Source of the DNA: CAIYPG01 sp903864555
GTDB lineage: Bacteria; Pseudomonadota; Gammaproteobacteria; Burkholderiales; SG8-39
Direction of reading: 5' to 3'
Assembly (NCBI GenBank): GCA_947474715.1
Contig: CANJJT010000001.1
Span: 62,001 to 126,000, forward strand
Length of the DNA: 64,000 nucleotides
In this document: positions 1-7,220 of the stretch, in pieces
Position numbering within the stretch: the stretch's first letter is position 1
How the letters are laid out: each line of letters begins with the position of its first letter
Translations under genes and position numbers: made by a program
The notes under the pieces: model-generated
Told to the model about the DNA's origin: nothing
Databases searched by the model: none
What the model saw: the letters and a program-made list of their open reading frames with translations, nothing else

Positions 1-555
1 ACCACCGGCATGGTCGCGGCCCAGCAGAACGTCAACATCCGCGGCACCCTGACAGCCTTTGACGGCCAGCAGCTTTCCATCAAGACCCGCGACGGCCGCG
101 ATGTCCAGGTCGACCTGCCGGCCGAGGTGAATGTCGCAGCGACCAAGGCCTTCAGCCTGGGCGACATCAAGCCGGGCATGGTGCTGGGGGTGACCACGGT
201 AAAGCGCGGCAGTGATGTCGTCGCCATCGACGTGCGACCGATCCCCCCCACTGCCCGCCAGGGCCTGTCGCCCTTCGACCTGCAGCCGGAGTCGACCATG
301 ACCAATGCCGTGGTCGAAGGCACGGCTGTCCAGGCGCCCGGCGGCAACGGCAATGCCCTGACCCTCACCTATCCGGGCGGCAACGTCATGGTGCTGGTGC
401 CCCCGGGGACACCCATGTCGCAATCCATGCCTGGGTCCCGCGCCGACCTGAAACCGGGTGAGGGTATCTTTGCCGCCGTCAGACAGGGAGAAGGCGGGAA
501 ACTGATCGCCGTACGCGTGCAGGTCGGCAAGGACGGCGTACGCCCGACACAGTAA
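1..555 (+). CDS. Exported hypothetical protein, DUF5666-like (5' end outside window)
   Basis: The reading frame is open from base 1, so the gene starts upstream and the ATG at 10 is probably internal. The visible 185 residues contain two similar beta-rich units. One begins near NIRGTLTAFDGQQLSIKTR and is followed by a 'GDIKPGMVLGV' segment. The second begins near AVVEGTAV and ends 'LKPGEGIFAAVRQ'. This pattern of a short strand, then 'G-T-V/L' and a 'K/RPGM' turn, resembles DUF5666-type repeats of exported proteins of unknown function. There is no catalytic motif and no visible membrane segment; the expected signal peptide lies outside the window. The family call is by pattern only, and no function is assigned. 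Confidence 0.6.
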   Translation, partial: TTGMVAAQQNVNIRGTLTAFDGQQLSIKTRDGRDVQVDLPAEVNVAATKAFSLGDIKPGMVLGVTTVKRGSDVVAIDVRPIPPTARQGLSPFDLQPESTMTNAVVEGTAVQAPGGNGNALTLTYPGGNVMVLVPPGTPMSQSMPGSRADLKPGEGIFAAVRQGEGGKLIAVRVQVGKDGVRPTQ

Positions 556-564
556 GCACCGGTG

Positions 565-579
565 TGATGATTATTATCG
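565..579. promoter_or_regulatory. Fur-box-like operator upstream of the acetyltransferase gene
   Basis: The 15-mer TGATGATTATTATCG matches the Fur 7-1-7 consensus (TGATAAT-N-ATTATCA) at 12 of 14 defined positions. A further AT-rich stretch from about 598 to 632 contains another ATTATCA half-site at about 624-630, just before the ATG at 634. This AT-rich island stands out in GC-rich surroundings and sits wholly in the 78-bp gap before the GNAT gene. Fur binding is an inference from the consensus. Confidence 0.4.
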
Positions 580-633
580 TTTACAATCTGTCAGCCATAT
601 CATTATTGATTTAAAAGAGTATTTATTATCAAT

Positions 634-1113
634 ATGGGACTATCCGCCGGACCCGATCTTCGTTTCCGCAGGGCCACGCCGGCAGATCTGCCGGCGCTGG
701 TGCGCATGCTGGCTGACGATGCCCTGGGAGCGAGTCGCGAGCACTATGCGTTGCCACTGCCGCCAGCCTATGCGCGGGCCTTCGAGGCCATCACCGCCGA
801 TCCGGCCCAGGAACTGATGGTCGCCGAATGGTCCGGCGCCGTCGTGGGCATGCTGCAGCTCACCTTCATTCCCTATCTCACCCATCAGGGCAGTTGGCGC
901 GCCCTCATCGAAGGCGTGCGCATCGATTCACGCCATCGCGACTCGGGCCTGGGCCGGCAGATGATGGCGTGGGCCATCGCCCGGGCCAGGGAACGTCGCT
1001 GCCGGATGGTCCAGCTCACCACCGACAAGGCGCGACCGGATGCCAAGCGCTTTTATGAATCCCTGGGCTTCACGGCCAGCCACGAAGGCATGAAGCTGTC
1101 ACTGGCGGACTGA
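634..1113 (+). CDS. GNAT family N-acetyltransferase
   Basis: This 159-residue protein has a single GNAT fold. The N-terminal strand 'LRFRRATPADLPALVRML' is followed by a central strand-rich core. The acetyl-CoA-binding motif A lies around residues 94-115, with 'GVRIDSRHRDSGLGRQMM' carrying the R-x-x-G-x-G pattern. A C-terminal 'DAKRFYESLGF' segment is typical of the family. The protein should transfer an acetyl group from acetyl-CoA to an amine; the substrate cannot be read from the sequence. The gene is monocistronic between a hypothetical gene and a convergent lipoprotein gene. The short upstream gap is AT-rich and has a Fur-like box, so iron regulation is possible. The ATG at 634 is the only good start, although its ribosome binding site is weak. 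Confidence 0.85.
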   Translation: MGLSAGPDLRFRRATPADLPALVRMLADDALGASREHYALPLPPAYARAFEAITADPAQELMVAEWSGAVVGMLQLTFIPYLTHQGSWRALIEGVRIDSRHRDSGLGRQMMAWAIARARERRCRMVQLTTDKARPDAKRFYESLGFTASHEGMKLSLAD

Positions 1114-1132
1114 GCCTGCCAGGCCAGGCACG

Positions 1133-1702
1133 TCAGCCGGATGCGTCGGCGTCGGCCTGGGCCTCGGCCTGTGAGCGCAACTGGAAGCGCCCATCGTCAC
1201 GGAACAACCAGGTTTCGCTGAATTCCATGGGGCCGCGATGCGGCGCCAGTCTGCCCGGGGGCGGCAGGGGCAATGCGGCCTCCACGCTTTGCATGGCCAG
1301 ACGCTCGAGGCTGCGATGGCCGTTGCCGCGCATCACCCGCAGGCTGGCGATGCGACCCTCGGCATTGACCGCAATCGTCAGCACCACCACCGACTTGAGC
1401 ATGGGCGGAGGCGCCCCCTCGAACAGATGCTCACGGCTGGCCTGCATGATCTTCTGCGCGGCTGCCCGCTTGTAGTCCTCCAGCGTGGCGATGGGCTGCA
1501 AGGGCGTGACCACAGGGAGACTCTCCTCGGGCGGCTTGCCGGCTTCAGCGGCAGGGCTACCCGGAACGGACCCGGCTAGCGGCGCATGCGCCTCGCTGGC
1601 GGGAACATCCGGGGCCGGCACCGGCGAACGCGTCGTGCAGGCGGCCAGCAACAGGGCCGCCAGACCCTGCAGTATTGTTCGATGGGATCGCAACCCGTTC
1701 AT
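1133..1702 (-). CDS. Lipoprotein with a TonB C-terminal-like domain
   Basis: I chose the ATG at 1702 because a strong AAGGAGGG ribosome binding site lies just upstream, and because it gives a lipoprotein signal (hydrophobic 'GLAALLLAACT', lipobox cysteine near residue 20). A longer open frame upstream has no such support. The mature protein has a Pro/Ala/Glu-rich linker. It then has a TonB-C/TolA-like domain with 'VVVLTIAVNAEGRIASLRV' and 'SLERLAMQSVEAALPLPPP', the strand-helix pattern seen in energy-transducer C-terminal domains. There is no N-terminal TonB transmembrane anchor; lipidation would place it in the outer or inner membrane facing the periplasm. No ExbB/ExbD or receptor gene is adjacent. 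It is probably an envelope protein of unknown role rather than a true TonB. Confidence 0.7.
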   Translation of the reverse strand: MNGLRSHRTILQGLAALLLAACTTRSPVPAPDVPASEAHAPLAGSVPGSPAAEAGKPPEESLPVVTPLQPIATLEDYKRAAAQKIMQASREHLFEGAPPPMLKSVVVLTIAVNAEGRIASLRVMRGNGHRSLERLAMQSVEAALPLPPPGRLAPHRGPMEFSETWLFRDDGRFQLRSQAEAQADADASG

Positions 1703-2189
1703 GTCGGCGGGCCCTCCTTCCAAGGTCACAGGCGGCAGTATTGCATTGGCGCCTGCGACCGCCAATGCCCAAGCATCGAAACCGGACATTCTGCACACTC
1801 GTCTGCGCGAAGTGTCGCCCTGCGATGACACAGCCAGTGATGAAGCAATTGGCCAGGCAGACTCGTTGGAGTGGCTGTTGTGTCCGCCTCGGCAAACTGC
1901 CTGTATCACGACATCCGCCATCCGTGAGCGGCCGGACAACACACTCGATCGACTGACCGATTGATTCAGCGCCACGATTCCCATCAGGCCATGACTTCAC
2001 CAGCAGGCTGCAGGACAAAGCGCCTCACATTTGTCGGAAGTTGTCCTACGCCTTGCGGGGTAGGTGCACCGCCTGCACCGGTATAAGCTTTTGGCACGTG
2101 CATTGCGGAGCTTGCGCTGGAGGCGTTTCCTGCAGGTCAGGCATAGGTGCTCATCCGGGCAAGGCCCTCAGGGACCACTGCGTTGTGTG
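1703..2189. other. Intergenic region with a hairpin, no convincing gene
   Basis: About 490 bases lie between the lipoprotein start and the kinase relic. The overlapping ORFs on both strands show no protein-family pattern. An inverted repeat GCATTGGCG / CGCCAATGC (1743-1751 and 1760-1768) lies in what would be the leader of the lipoprotein mRNA. It has no U-tract, so it is not a typical terminator. A TTGTC direct repeat with a 5-base spacer lies near 2033-2047. The N-terminal part of the kinase that once lay downstream appears to be missing here. Confidence 0.4.
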
Positions 2190-3058
2190 CCCGAAAGCCA
2201 TGCCCGAACGCACCCTGCACTTCAAGGGTGACGCGATGCGCCTCGCCCAGGTGCTGGCCAACCCCATCAACAATGCCGCCAAGTACACGCGTGGCAAAGG
2301 CCTCATCCCGGTGGAGCTGAAGCCGATGGGAGGTGACATCTACCTGCATGTGCGCGACAACGGACTGGACATGTCCGAGGAGCTGATCGCCCGCGCTTTC
2401 GACCTGTTCGTGCAGGGTGACCGTGGACGGGACCGGTCCGAAGACGGACTGGGCATCGACCTGACCCTGGTCAAGCGCATCGTCGCGCTGCACGGCGGCA
2501 CAGTGACCGCCTCCAGCGACGGGCCCGGCAAAGGCAGCGAATTCATGGTGTCACTGCCGGCATCGGGGAACGACGTGGCACCGGCACAGCCGGTGGAATC
2601 CCACCTGCAAACCGTGCAGACCCGCAACATCCTGGTGGTCGATGACAAGGTCGATGCCGCCAACAGCCTGTCCCTGCTCCTCACCACGTCCGGGCATGAG
2701 CTGACGGTCGCCCATGACGGGCCCGAAGCCCTGCAACTGGCCGACAAGTTGGTGCCGGACGTGATGCTGCTCGACATCGAGCCTGCCCGGCATGGATGGT
2801 TATGAAGTGGTACGACGCGTGCGCCAGTTGCCCGCCCTGGCACGCATCCGCCTGATTGCCATGACCGGCTACGGCCAGGACAGCGACCCGCTGAATGCCG
2901 AGGATGCCGGCTTCGATGCCTGCCTGGTCAAGCCGGTGGACTATGCCGAATTGATGAAGACCATAGACAACCTCGAACGCAAGTCTTCGCAACCGTCTGC
3001 GGCATCCGCCACCTCGCCCATCGCCTCGCCTGCCTCGCCCACCTCAACCACCTGCTGA
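2190..3058 (+). pseudogene. Relic of a hybrid sensor histidine kinase (HATPase + receiver), frameshifted
   Basis: Homology-like sequence starts near 'MPERTLHFKGDAMRLAQVL', the end of a kinase dimerisation region. It continues through an ATPase domain and into a receiver domain ('NILVVDDKVDAANSL', 'PDVMLLDI'). Reading frame 1 is lost at the phospho-acceptor loop. Removing one C from the CC at 2782-2783 restores 'DIELPGMDGYEVVRRVRQL' and the rest of the receiver to 3058. The sensor and His-phosphorylation domains are absent. The ATPase motifs are also worn: the N-box reads NPINNAAKYT, the G1 box DNGLDMS instead of DNGxGI, and the G2 box GLGIDL instead of GLGIGL. Truncation, frameshift and motif decay together indicate a pseudogene, possibly left after a deletion. 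Confidence 0.85.
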
Positions 3059-3065
3059 GCCGGGA

Positions 3066-3392
3066 TCACCACGCAGCGGTGGGTAATTCGACCTGACCGG
3101 ACCAATCGGCATTGGCCGTGCGCCGAGACCGCAGCGAGCGCGCGGAGATCTGGTTCGATGGCCGCGACCGTTCGGCGGATGACTGCAGCTTCTGGCGCGC
3201 CTCCCCCAGACAGCGCAGGCAGATGGCCAGCGCGGGAACGCTCATCGCCGCCTCGAAGGGCATGCTCAAGCCGGAGCTGCGATGGGCCGTGCGCAGGATG
3301 GACTCCTCGCGCCGGTCAAGCGGCAATGGCAGCGGTAACTGAAGTGCCCGTGGTACCTGAAGTGCCTGAGCCTGGAGCTGGATGTTGCGCAT
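3066..3392 (-). CDS. Hypothetical protein (108 aa)
   Basis: I chose the ATG at 3392 because AAGGGAGG lies a few bases upstream. The product is basic and Arg/Ser-rich, with a central 'MSVPALAICLRCLGEARQKL' segment containing two cysteines (C-x-x-C). It has no signal peptide, no clear transmembrane helix and no family pattern that I recognise. The gene is isolated: its 3' end abuts the kinase relic 8 bases away, and a 12-bp palindrome lies about 80 bases upstream of its start. The coding call rests mainly on the ribosome binding site and the open frame. Confidence 0.4.
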   Translation of the reverse strand: MRNIQLQAQALQVPRALQLPLPLPLDRREESILRTAHRSSGLSMPFEAAMSVPALAICLRCLGEARQKLQSSAERSRPSNQISARSLRSRRTANADWSGQVELPTAAW

Positions 3393-3469
3393 CACGCCTC
3401 CCTTGAGTGAACCTGGACTGAAGCCGGGAAACTTTCCTGCGGTTCTGCCTGTCATCCCTGCGGGTTCTT

Positions 3470-3502
3470 AGAGCGCCTAACAGAATTACCGTTAGGCGCT
3501 CT
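3470..3502. repeat. Perfect 12-bp inverted repeat with 9-base loop
   Basis: AGAGCGCCTAAC (3470-3481) is exactly repeated inverted as GTTAGGCGCTCT (3491-3502) around AGAATTACC. Neither strand has a run of T after the stem, so it is not a standard terminator. The inner GCCTAAC/GTTAGGC heptamers match the R''/R' core consensus of integron attC sites, but the spacing is far too short for a whole attC. The surrounding gap 3393-3792 (400 bases) otherwise holds no gene I can support; it contains dispersed TGATCAA/TTGATCA words near 3665-3705. Confidence 0.75.
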
Positions 3503-3792
3503 TACTGCCTGCTGCTGCCGGCCTTTCACGTGTTGTGCCTGCAGCAACCTTAACGCATGAACCGCATTGTCGGTGGACGCCTGGTTGCAAAAGCAGGGAA
3601 CAAGGCCCACTTCACCGCCTTGTTCCGCACTTCGGTCTGCAGCCAGCAGGGCGGAGCGGTCTGATATGATCAATTTAAATCGGCATGCCACGTCATCATT
3701 GATCAAAGTGGCCCTTTGTAATCATACTGCCTGGTCCTTCCTGACTCAGGTGAGCCCGGCTGGGCGGCCGTCGAGCCGCTACACTGTCATCC

Positions 3793-4668
3793 ATGCGCCT
3801 GCTCGCCTGCCTCCTGCTGTTGCTTGCCAGCCCCTGGCTGAAGGCCGCCCCCGACACGGTGGATTTTCCCAGCCTGGATGGACACACCCAACTGCGGGGC
3901 TTTCTCTACAAGCCCGCCGGCAGCGGACCCTGGCCTGCGGTGGTGATGCTGCACGGCCGCGCCGGCCCCTACTCCTCAGCTGCCAAGGGCCGTCACGATG
4001 CCACCACCCTGTCGCAACGGCATCGCATGTGGGGAGAGTTCTGGGCCACGCGTGGCTACGCCGCCCTGCTGGTGGACAGCTTCGGTCCGCGTGGACATGC
4101 CGCGGGATTCCCCGCCGGCACCTACCAGTCTCGGCCTGCCGAAGTGAACGAACAACGCGTCCGGCCGCTGGATGCCTACGGCGCCCTCGCCTGGCTGCAC
4201 TCGCGCGAGGATGTGATCGCGGATCGCATCGGCCTGCAGGGCTGGTCCAATGGCGCGATGGCGACGCTGGCCATCATGGCGGAACATCCGCTGGCGTTCA
4301 CGCCTCCCTTCAGCAAGCCTGCGCCGGCAATCGCCTTTCGTGCAGCCTTGGCTTTCTATCCCGGTTGCACGGCCCAGGTCGGCACCGGCTGGCGCAACTA
4401 CGCACCCATGATCACGCTGGTGGCCTCGCGCGATGAAGAAGTCTCACCGGTCACCTGCCGGCGGCTGGCCGATGAAGTGCGCCGGGCTATGCCGGCAGGC
4501 GAACAGTCCGGCACATTCGAGTTTGTCTGGTACGAGGGGGCACAGCACGCCTTCGATGATCCGGGGAAAGCCCGCCAGTCGGTCGAGGCCAACCGGCTGG
4601 CAACGCAAGATGCCAAACAGCGAGCCGAAGCCTTCTTCGGGCGCCTGTTGAAACCTTCCCTGCAGTAA
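3793..4668 (+). CDS. Exported dienelactone-hydrolase-family alpha/beta hydrolase
   Basis: The 291-residue protein opens with a Sec signal peptide (MRLLACLLLLLASPWLKA, cleavage after about residue 18). The alpha/beta-hydrolase core follows. It has 'VVMLHGRAGPYSS' (HG oxyanion region, about residue 54), the nucleophile elbow G-W-S-N-G with Ser near 152, an acidic residue in 'VASRDEEVSP', and a catalytic His in 'EGAQHAFDDPG'. Serine at the nucleophile position differs from the cysteine of classical dienelactone hydrolase, so an esterase- or peptidase-like activity on a periplasmic substrate is likely; the substrate is unknown. It stands alone, with the next gene 144 bases downstream. The second hydrolase of this superfamily in the window (24618) is cytosolic and has a Cys nucleophile. 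Confidence 0.8.
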   Translation: MRLLACLLLLLASPWLKAAPDTVDFPSLDGHTQLRGFLYKPAGSGPWPAVVMLHGRAGPYSSAAKGRHDATTLSQRHRMWGEFWATRGYAALLVDSFGPRGHAAGFPAGTYQSRPAEVNEQRVRPLDAYGALAWLHSREDVIADRIGLQGWSNGAMATLAIMAEHPLAFTPPFSKPAPAIAFRAALAFYPGCTAQVGTGWRNYAPMITLVASRDEEVSPVTCRRLADEVRRAMPAGEQSGTFEFVWYEGAQHAFDDPGKARQSVEANRLATQDAKQRAEAFFGRLLKPSLQ

Positions 4669-4812
4669 ATCCGGGGGGGTGCTTACGTGACGCCCCGTCA
4701 TTTCCGGTTTCCGGCGAAAATTGCGCTCCCGGGCACGCCTTCCTGGATTTGTACGCAGTCCAGCGGCAGCATCGTCAATCCGGGCCCCAGCCCACATCAC
4801 ACTGACAGGACC

Positions 4813-5289
4813 ATGGAACAGAACACCAACCAAGCGGACGGTACGCCACCGCCGGAGAAGACCGCCTCGGGCCGCACCATTTATCACTTTCGCCAGCACG
4901 CCTACCTCAACCTGCTCGGCATCAAGCGTCTGGTGCCCGAGCAGGGCGACAGCCAGACCGAACTGGTGATTACCGAGAGCCTGATGAACCCGAACGGCTC
5001 GGCCCATGGCGGCTCGATCTTTTCGCTGGTGGACACCGGCATGTCCGGCGCCCTGCGCAAGCACATCGTCGAGCCGGAATTCAGTGCCACGGTGGAAAGC
5101 AAGATCAATTACCTGAAGGCCGTGCGTGTGGGCAGCACGCTGCTGTGCACCGCGCGGGTGATCCAGCGCACCAGCCGCCTGGCGGTGATCGAGGCCGATG
5201 TCCACAACGAGAACAACGAACTGGTGGCCAAGGCCATGGCCACCTTTGCCATCCTGAAACCCAGAGCCGACACGAGCAAGAAGGCCTGA
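4813..5289 (+). CDS. PaaI-family hotdog thioesterase
   Basis: The frame is open upstream to 4687. The ATG at 4813 (MEQNTNQ...) gives the usual family length of about 158 residues and is preceded by an AGGA motif. The PaaI signature is clear: 'NPNGSAHGGSIFSLVDTGMSGALR', with the HGG motif near residue 65, followed by 'INYLKAVRVGSTLLCTARVI'. Such proteins hydrolyse acyl- or phenylacetyl-CoA thioesters in the cytosol as homotetramers. It lies 34 bases upstream of a Bug-type receptor and may be cotranscribed with it, which would suggest catabolism of an imported organic acid; that link is an inference. Confidence 0.85.
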   Translation: MEQNTNQADGTPPPEKTASGRTIYHFRQHAYLNLLGIKRLVPEQGDSQTELVITESLMNPNGSAHGGSIFSLVDTGMSGALRKHIVEPEFSATVESKINYLKAVRVGSTLLCTARVIQRTSRLAVIEADVHNENNELVAKAMATFAILKPRADTSKKA

Positions 5290-5323
5290 AGAGGCCCCAT
5301 CGACCTTTCAGCAAGGAGAAGTC

Positions 5324-6313
5324 ATGAACACGTCCGCTATCCTGCATGCGCTGGCCGCCCTGGCCGCAACGGCCACACTGGCCAGCACCCCGGGTCTCGT
5401 CCAGGCCCAGGCCTTCCCGACCAAGCCCGTGCGCATCATCGTGCCCTTTCCCACCGGCTCCAGCAGCAATGACATCGCCACGCGGGCCATTGCCACGCCC
5501 ATGGGCGAAAGCATGGGACAGACCATCATCGTGGACAACAAACCCGGCGCCGCCGGCAATATCGGTGCCGAGATGGTGGTGAAGGCCCCGGCCGATGGCT
5601 ACACGCTGCTGGCCGGCGCGAACTCCACCATGGCGGTGAGCCCGGCGGTCTACAAGCTTTCGTTCGATGTGGTGAAGGATCTCACCCCGGTGGGCATGGT
5701 GGCGAAGTTTCCCTATGTGCTGGTGGTGCCCTCCACGCTGCCGATACGCAATGTGAAGGAACTGGTGGCCTACGCCCGTGCCAATCCCGGCAAGTTCAAT
5801 TTCGCCTCCGGCAGCGGCACCGGTTCGACCACCCACCTGTGCCCGGAACTGCTCAACGCCAGCCAGGGCCTCACCATGGCGCACATCCCCTACAAGGGCG
5901 GTGCCCAGGCCATGATCGACCTGATCGCGGGGCAGGTGCAGCTCTTCTGCGGCGGCATCACCGGCACCCTGTCAGGGATGAAAAGCGGCAAGCTGCGCGT
6001 CATCGGCATTGCCACCACCAGGCGCTCCGAGTTGCTGCCTGATGTGGCCACGGTGATCGAGCAGGGCGTTGCCGATTTTGAAGTGGCCTCCTGGCTGGGT
6101 GTGTTCGCCCCGGCCGGCACGCCGCAGCCGGTGGTGCGCCGCCTCAACGAGGAAATCAACAAGGCCGTGGCACGGCCGGAAACGCGCAAGCTGTTTGCCG
6201 GCCAGGGCGCCGAAGTAGCGCTGATGAGTCCCGAGGAAACGGGCAGCTACCATCGCGGCGAACTGGCGCGCTGGGGTGGCGTGGTGAAGCGCCTGGGCAT
6301 CAAGGCGGAATAG
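5324..6313 (+). CDS. Bug/TctC-family tripartite tricarboxylate transporter receptor
   Basis: The 329-residue protein has a strong AAGGAGAA ribosome binding site and a signal peptide ending near 'LVQAQA'. The Bug fold begins with 'FPTKPVRIIVPFPTGSSSNDIATRAIA'. Further family landmarks are 'DNKPGAAGNIGAEMVVKAPADGYTLL' and 'HIPYKGGAQAMIDLIAGQVQLF'. These periplasmic proteins bind small carboxylates and deliver them to TctAB-type permeases. No tctA/tctB gene is adjacent. Such orphan receptors are characteristic of Bordetella-like and Comamonadaceae genomes. The ligand is unknown; the thioesterase gene just upstream may share its operon. Confidence 0.92.
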   Translation: MNTSAILHALAALAATATLASTPGLVQAQAFPTKPVRIIVPFPTGSSSNDIATRAIATPMGESMGQTIIVDNKPGAAGNIGAEMVVKAPADGYTLLAGANSTMAVSPAVYKLSFDVVKDLTPVGMVAKFPYVLVVPSTLPIRNVKELVAYARANPGKFNFASGSGTGSTTHLCPELLNASQGLTMAHIPYKGGAQAMIDLIAGQVQLFCGGITGTLSGMKSGKLRVIGIATTRRSELLPDVATVIEQGVADFEVASWLGVFAPAGTPQPVVRRLNEEINKAVARPETRKLFAGQGAEVALMSPEETGSYHRGELARWGGVVKRLGIKAE

Positions 6314-6364
6314 CCGGGCCCTCTTTCCGGCCTCCTCTCGGGTGACATGACCCCTGGGGGGAAA

Positions 6365-7117
6365 CTAGCTTGTGTATCCCAGTCGCTGCAGGAGGGCCTG
6401 TAGCGTCTCGCTGATCCGGTCGTTGATGACCAGGTCGGCGTAGTCATCCAGCGGTGTCTCGTCATTGTTGAGAATCACCAGGCTGGCGCCGGCGCGCCGC
6501 GCAATGCGCGGAAAGGACGCTGCCGGCTCGACCAGCAGCGTCGAGCCGATGGCGATGTAGAAATCCGAAGCCAGGGTGAGCTCCGAAGCCCGCTGCATTT
6601 CATCCTGCGGCATCGACTGCCCGAAGGAAATGGTCTTGGTCTTGATCGGACCAGCGCAGTCATCACAGTCAGGCGCCAGATCGCCATGCTCGCAGCGATC
6701 GACGATGTATTGCGTGGGCCAGGTGCGGCCGCACCACAGGCAGGAGGATTCGCGCGTGCTGCCGTGCAGCTCGATGACATGGGTGCTGCCCGCCTCGGTA
6801 TGCAGCCCGTCGACGTTCTGCGTGACGATGGCGGCGAGATGGCCGCGCCGCTGCAACTCGGCCAGCGCCAGGTGACCGGCATTGGGCTTGACGCCCTGGC
6901 GCGCGCGGAAGTTGCCCGCAGCACGCTGCCAGGCCGTGATACGCGCTTCGCGGTCGTTCATGAAGTCTTCGTACATCACCGGGGTCTGGGTTTTCCAGAC
7001 GCCGTTGGGCCCCCGATAGTCGGGGATGCCGCTGTCGGTGCTGATGCCTGCGCCGGTGAAGGCCACGCCGCGCCGCGCCATGCGCACCAGGTCGGTCAGG
7101 GTGTCGAGCTTGTCCAT
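6365..7117 (-). CDS. Sir2-family NAD-dependent protein deacylase
   Basis: The core has the sirtuin signatures GAGIS near residue 22, 'QNVDGLH' near 101-106, the catalytic His in 'ELHGST' near 118, and a zinc site made by CLWC and CDDC. The family removes acetyl or other acyl groups from lysines using NAD. I prefer the ATG at 7117 (MDKLDTLTDL), which leaves about 20 residues before GAGIS as in compact class III sirtuins; ATGs at 7147 and further upstream are possible and none has a strong ribosome binding site. The gene lies 103 bases downstream of glpD on the same strand and may be the last gene of the glycerol cluster. Confidence 0.9.
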   Translation of the reverse strand: MDKLDTLTDLVRMARRGVAFTGAGISTDSGIPDYRGPNGVWKTQTPVMYEDFMNDREARITAWQRAAGNFRARQGVKPNAGHLALAELQRRGHLAAIVTQNVDGLHTEAGSTHVIELHGSTRESSCLWCGRTWPTQYIVDRCEHGDLAPDCDDCAGPIKTKTISFGQSMPQDEMQRASELTLASDFYIAIGSTLLVEPAASFPRIARRAGASLVILNNDETPLDDYADLVINDRISETLQALLQRLGYTS

Positions 7118-7220
7118 GGCGGAAATGATAGCGCGTTGCTGCGACATGATGCGTGGGTGCCCCATACGCACAGCATGCGCGCAGCATCGGTGCCGCAAAA
7201 GTAACGGACGTGCGGCGGGT

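Noticed and set aside
3523..3538. parS-like word around TTTCACGTG
   Set aside because: Only the left half matches parS; the right half is degenerate, unlike the two perfect sites at 29686-29717.
3452..3706. 84-codon minus-strand ORF over the 3470 palindrome
   Set aside because: The translation runs through the palindrome and lacks any motif or ribosome binding site.
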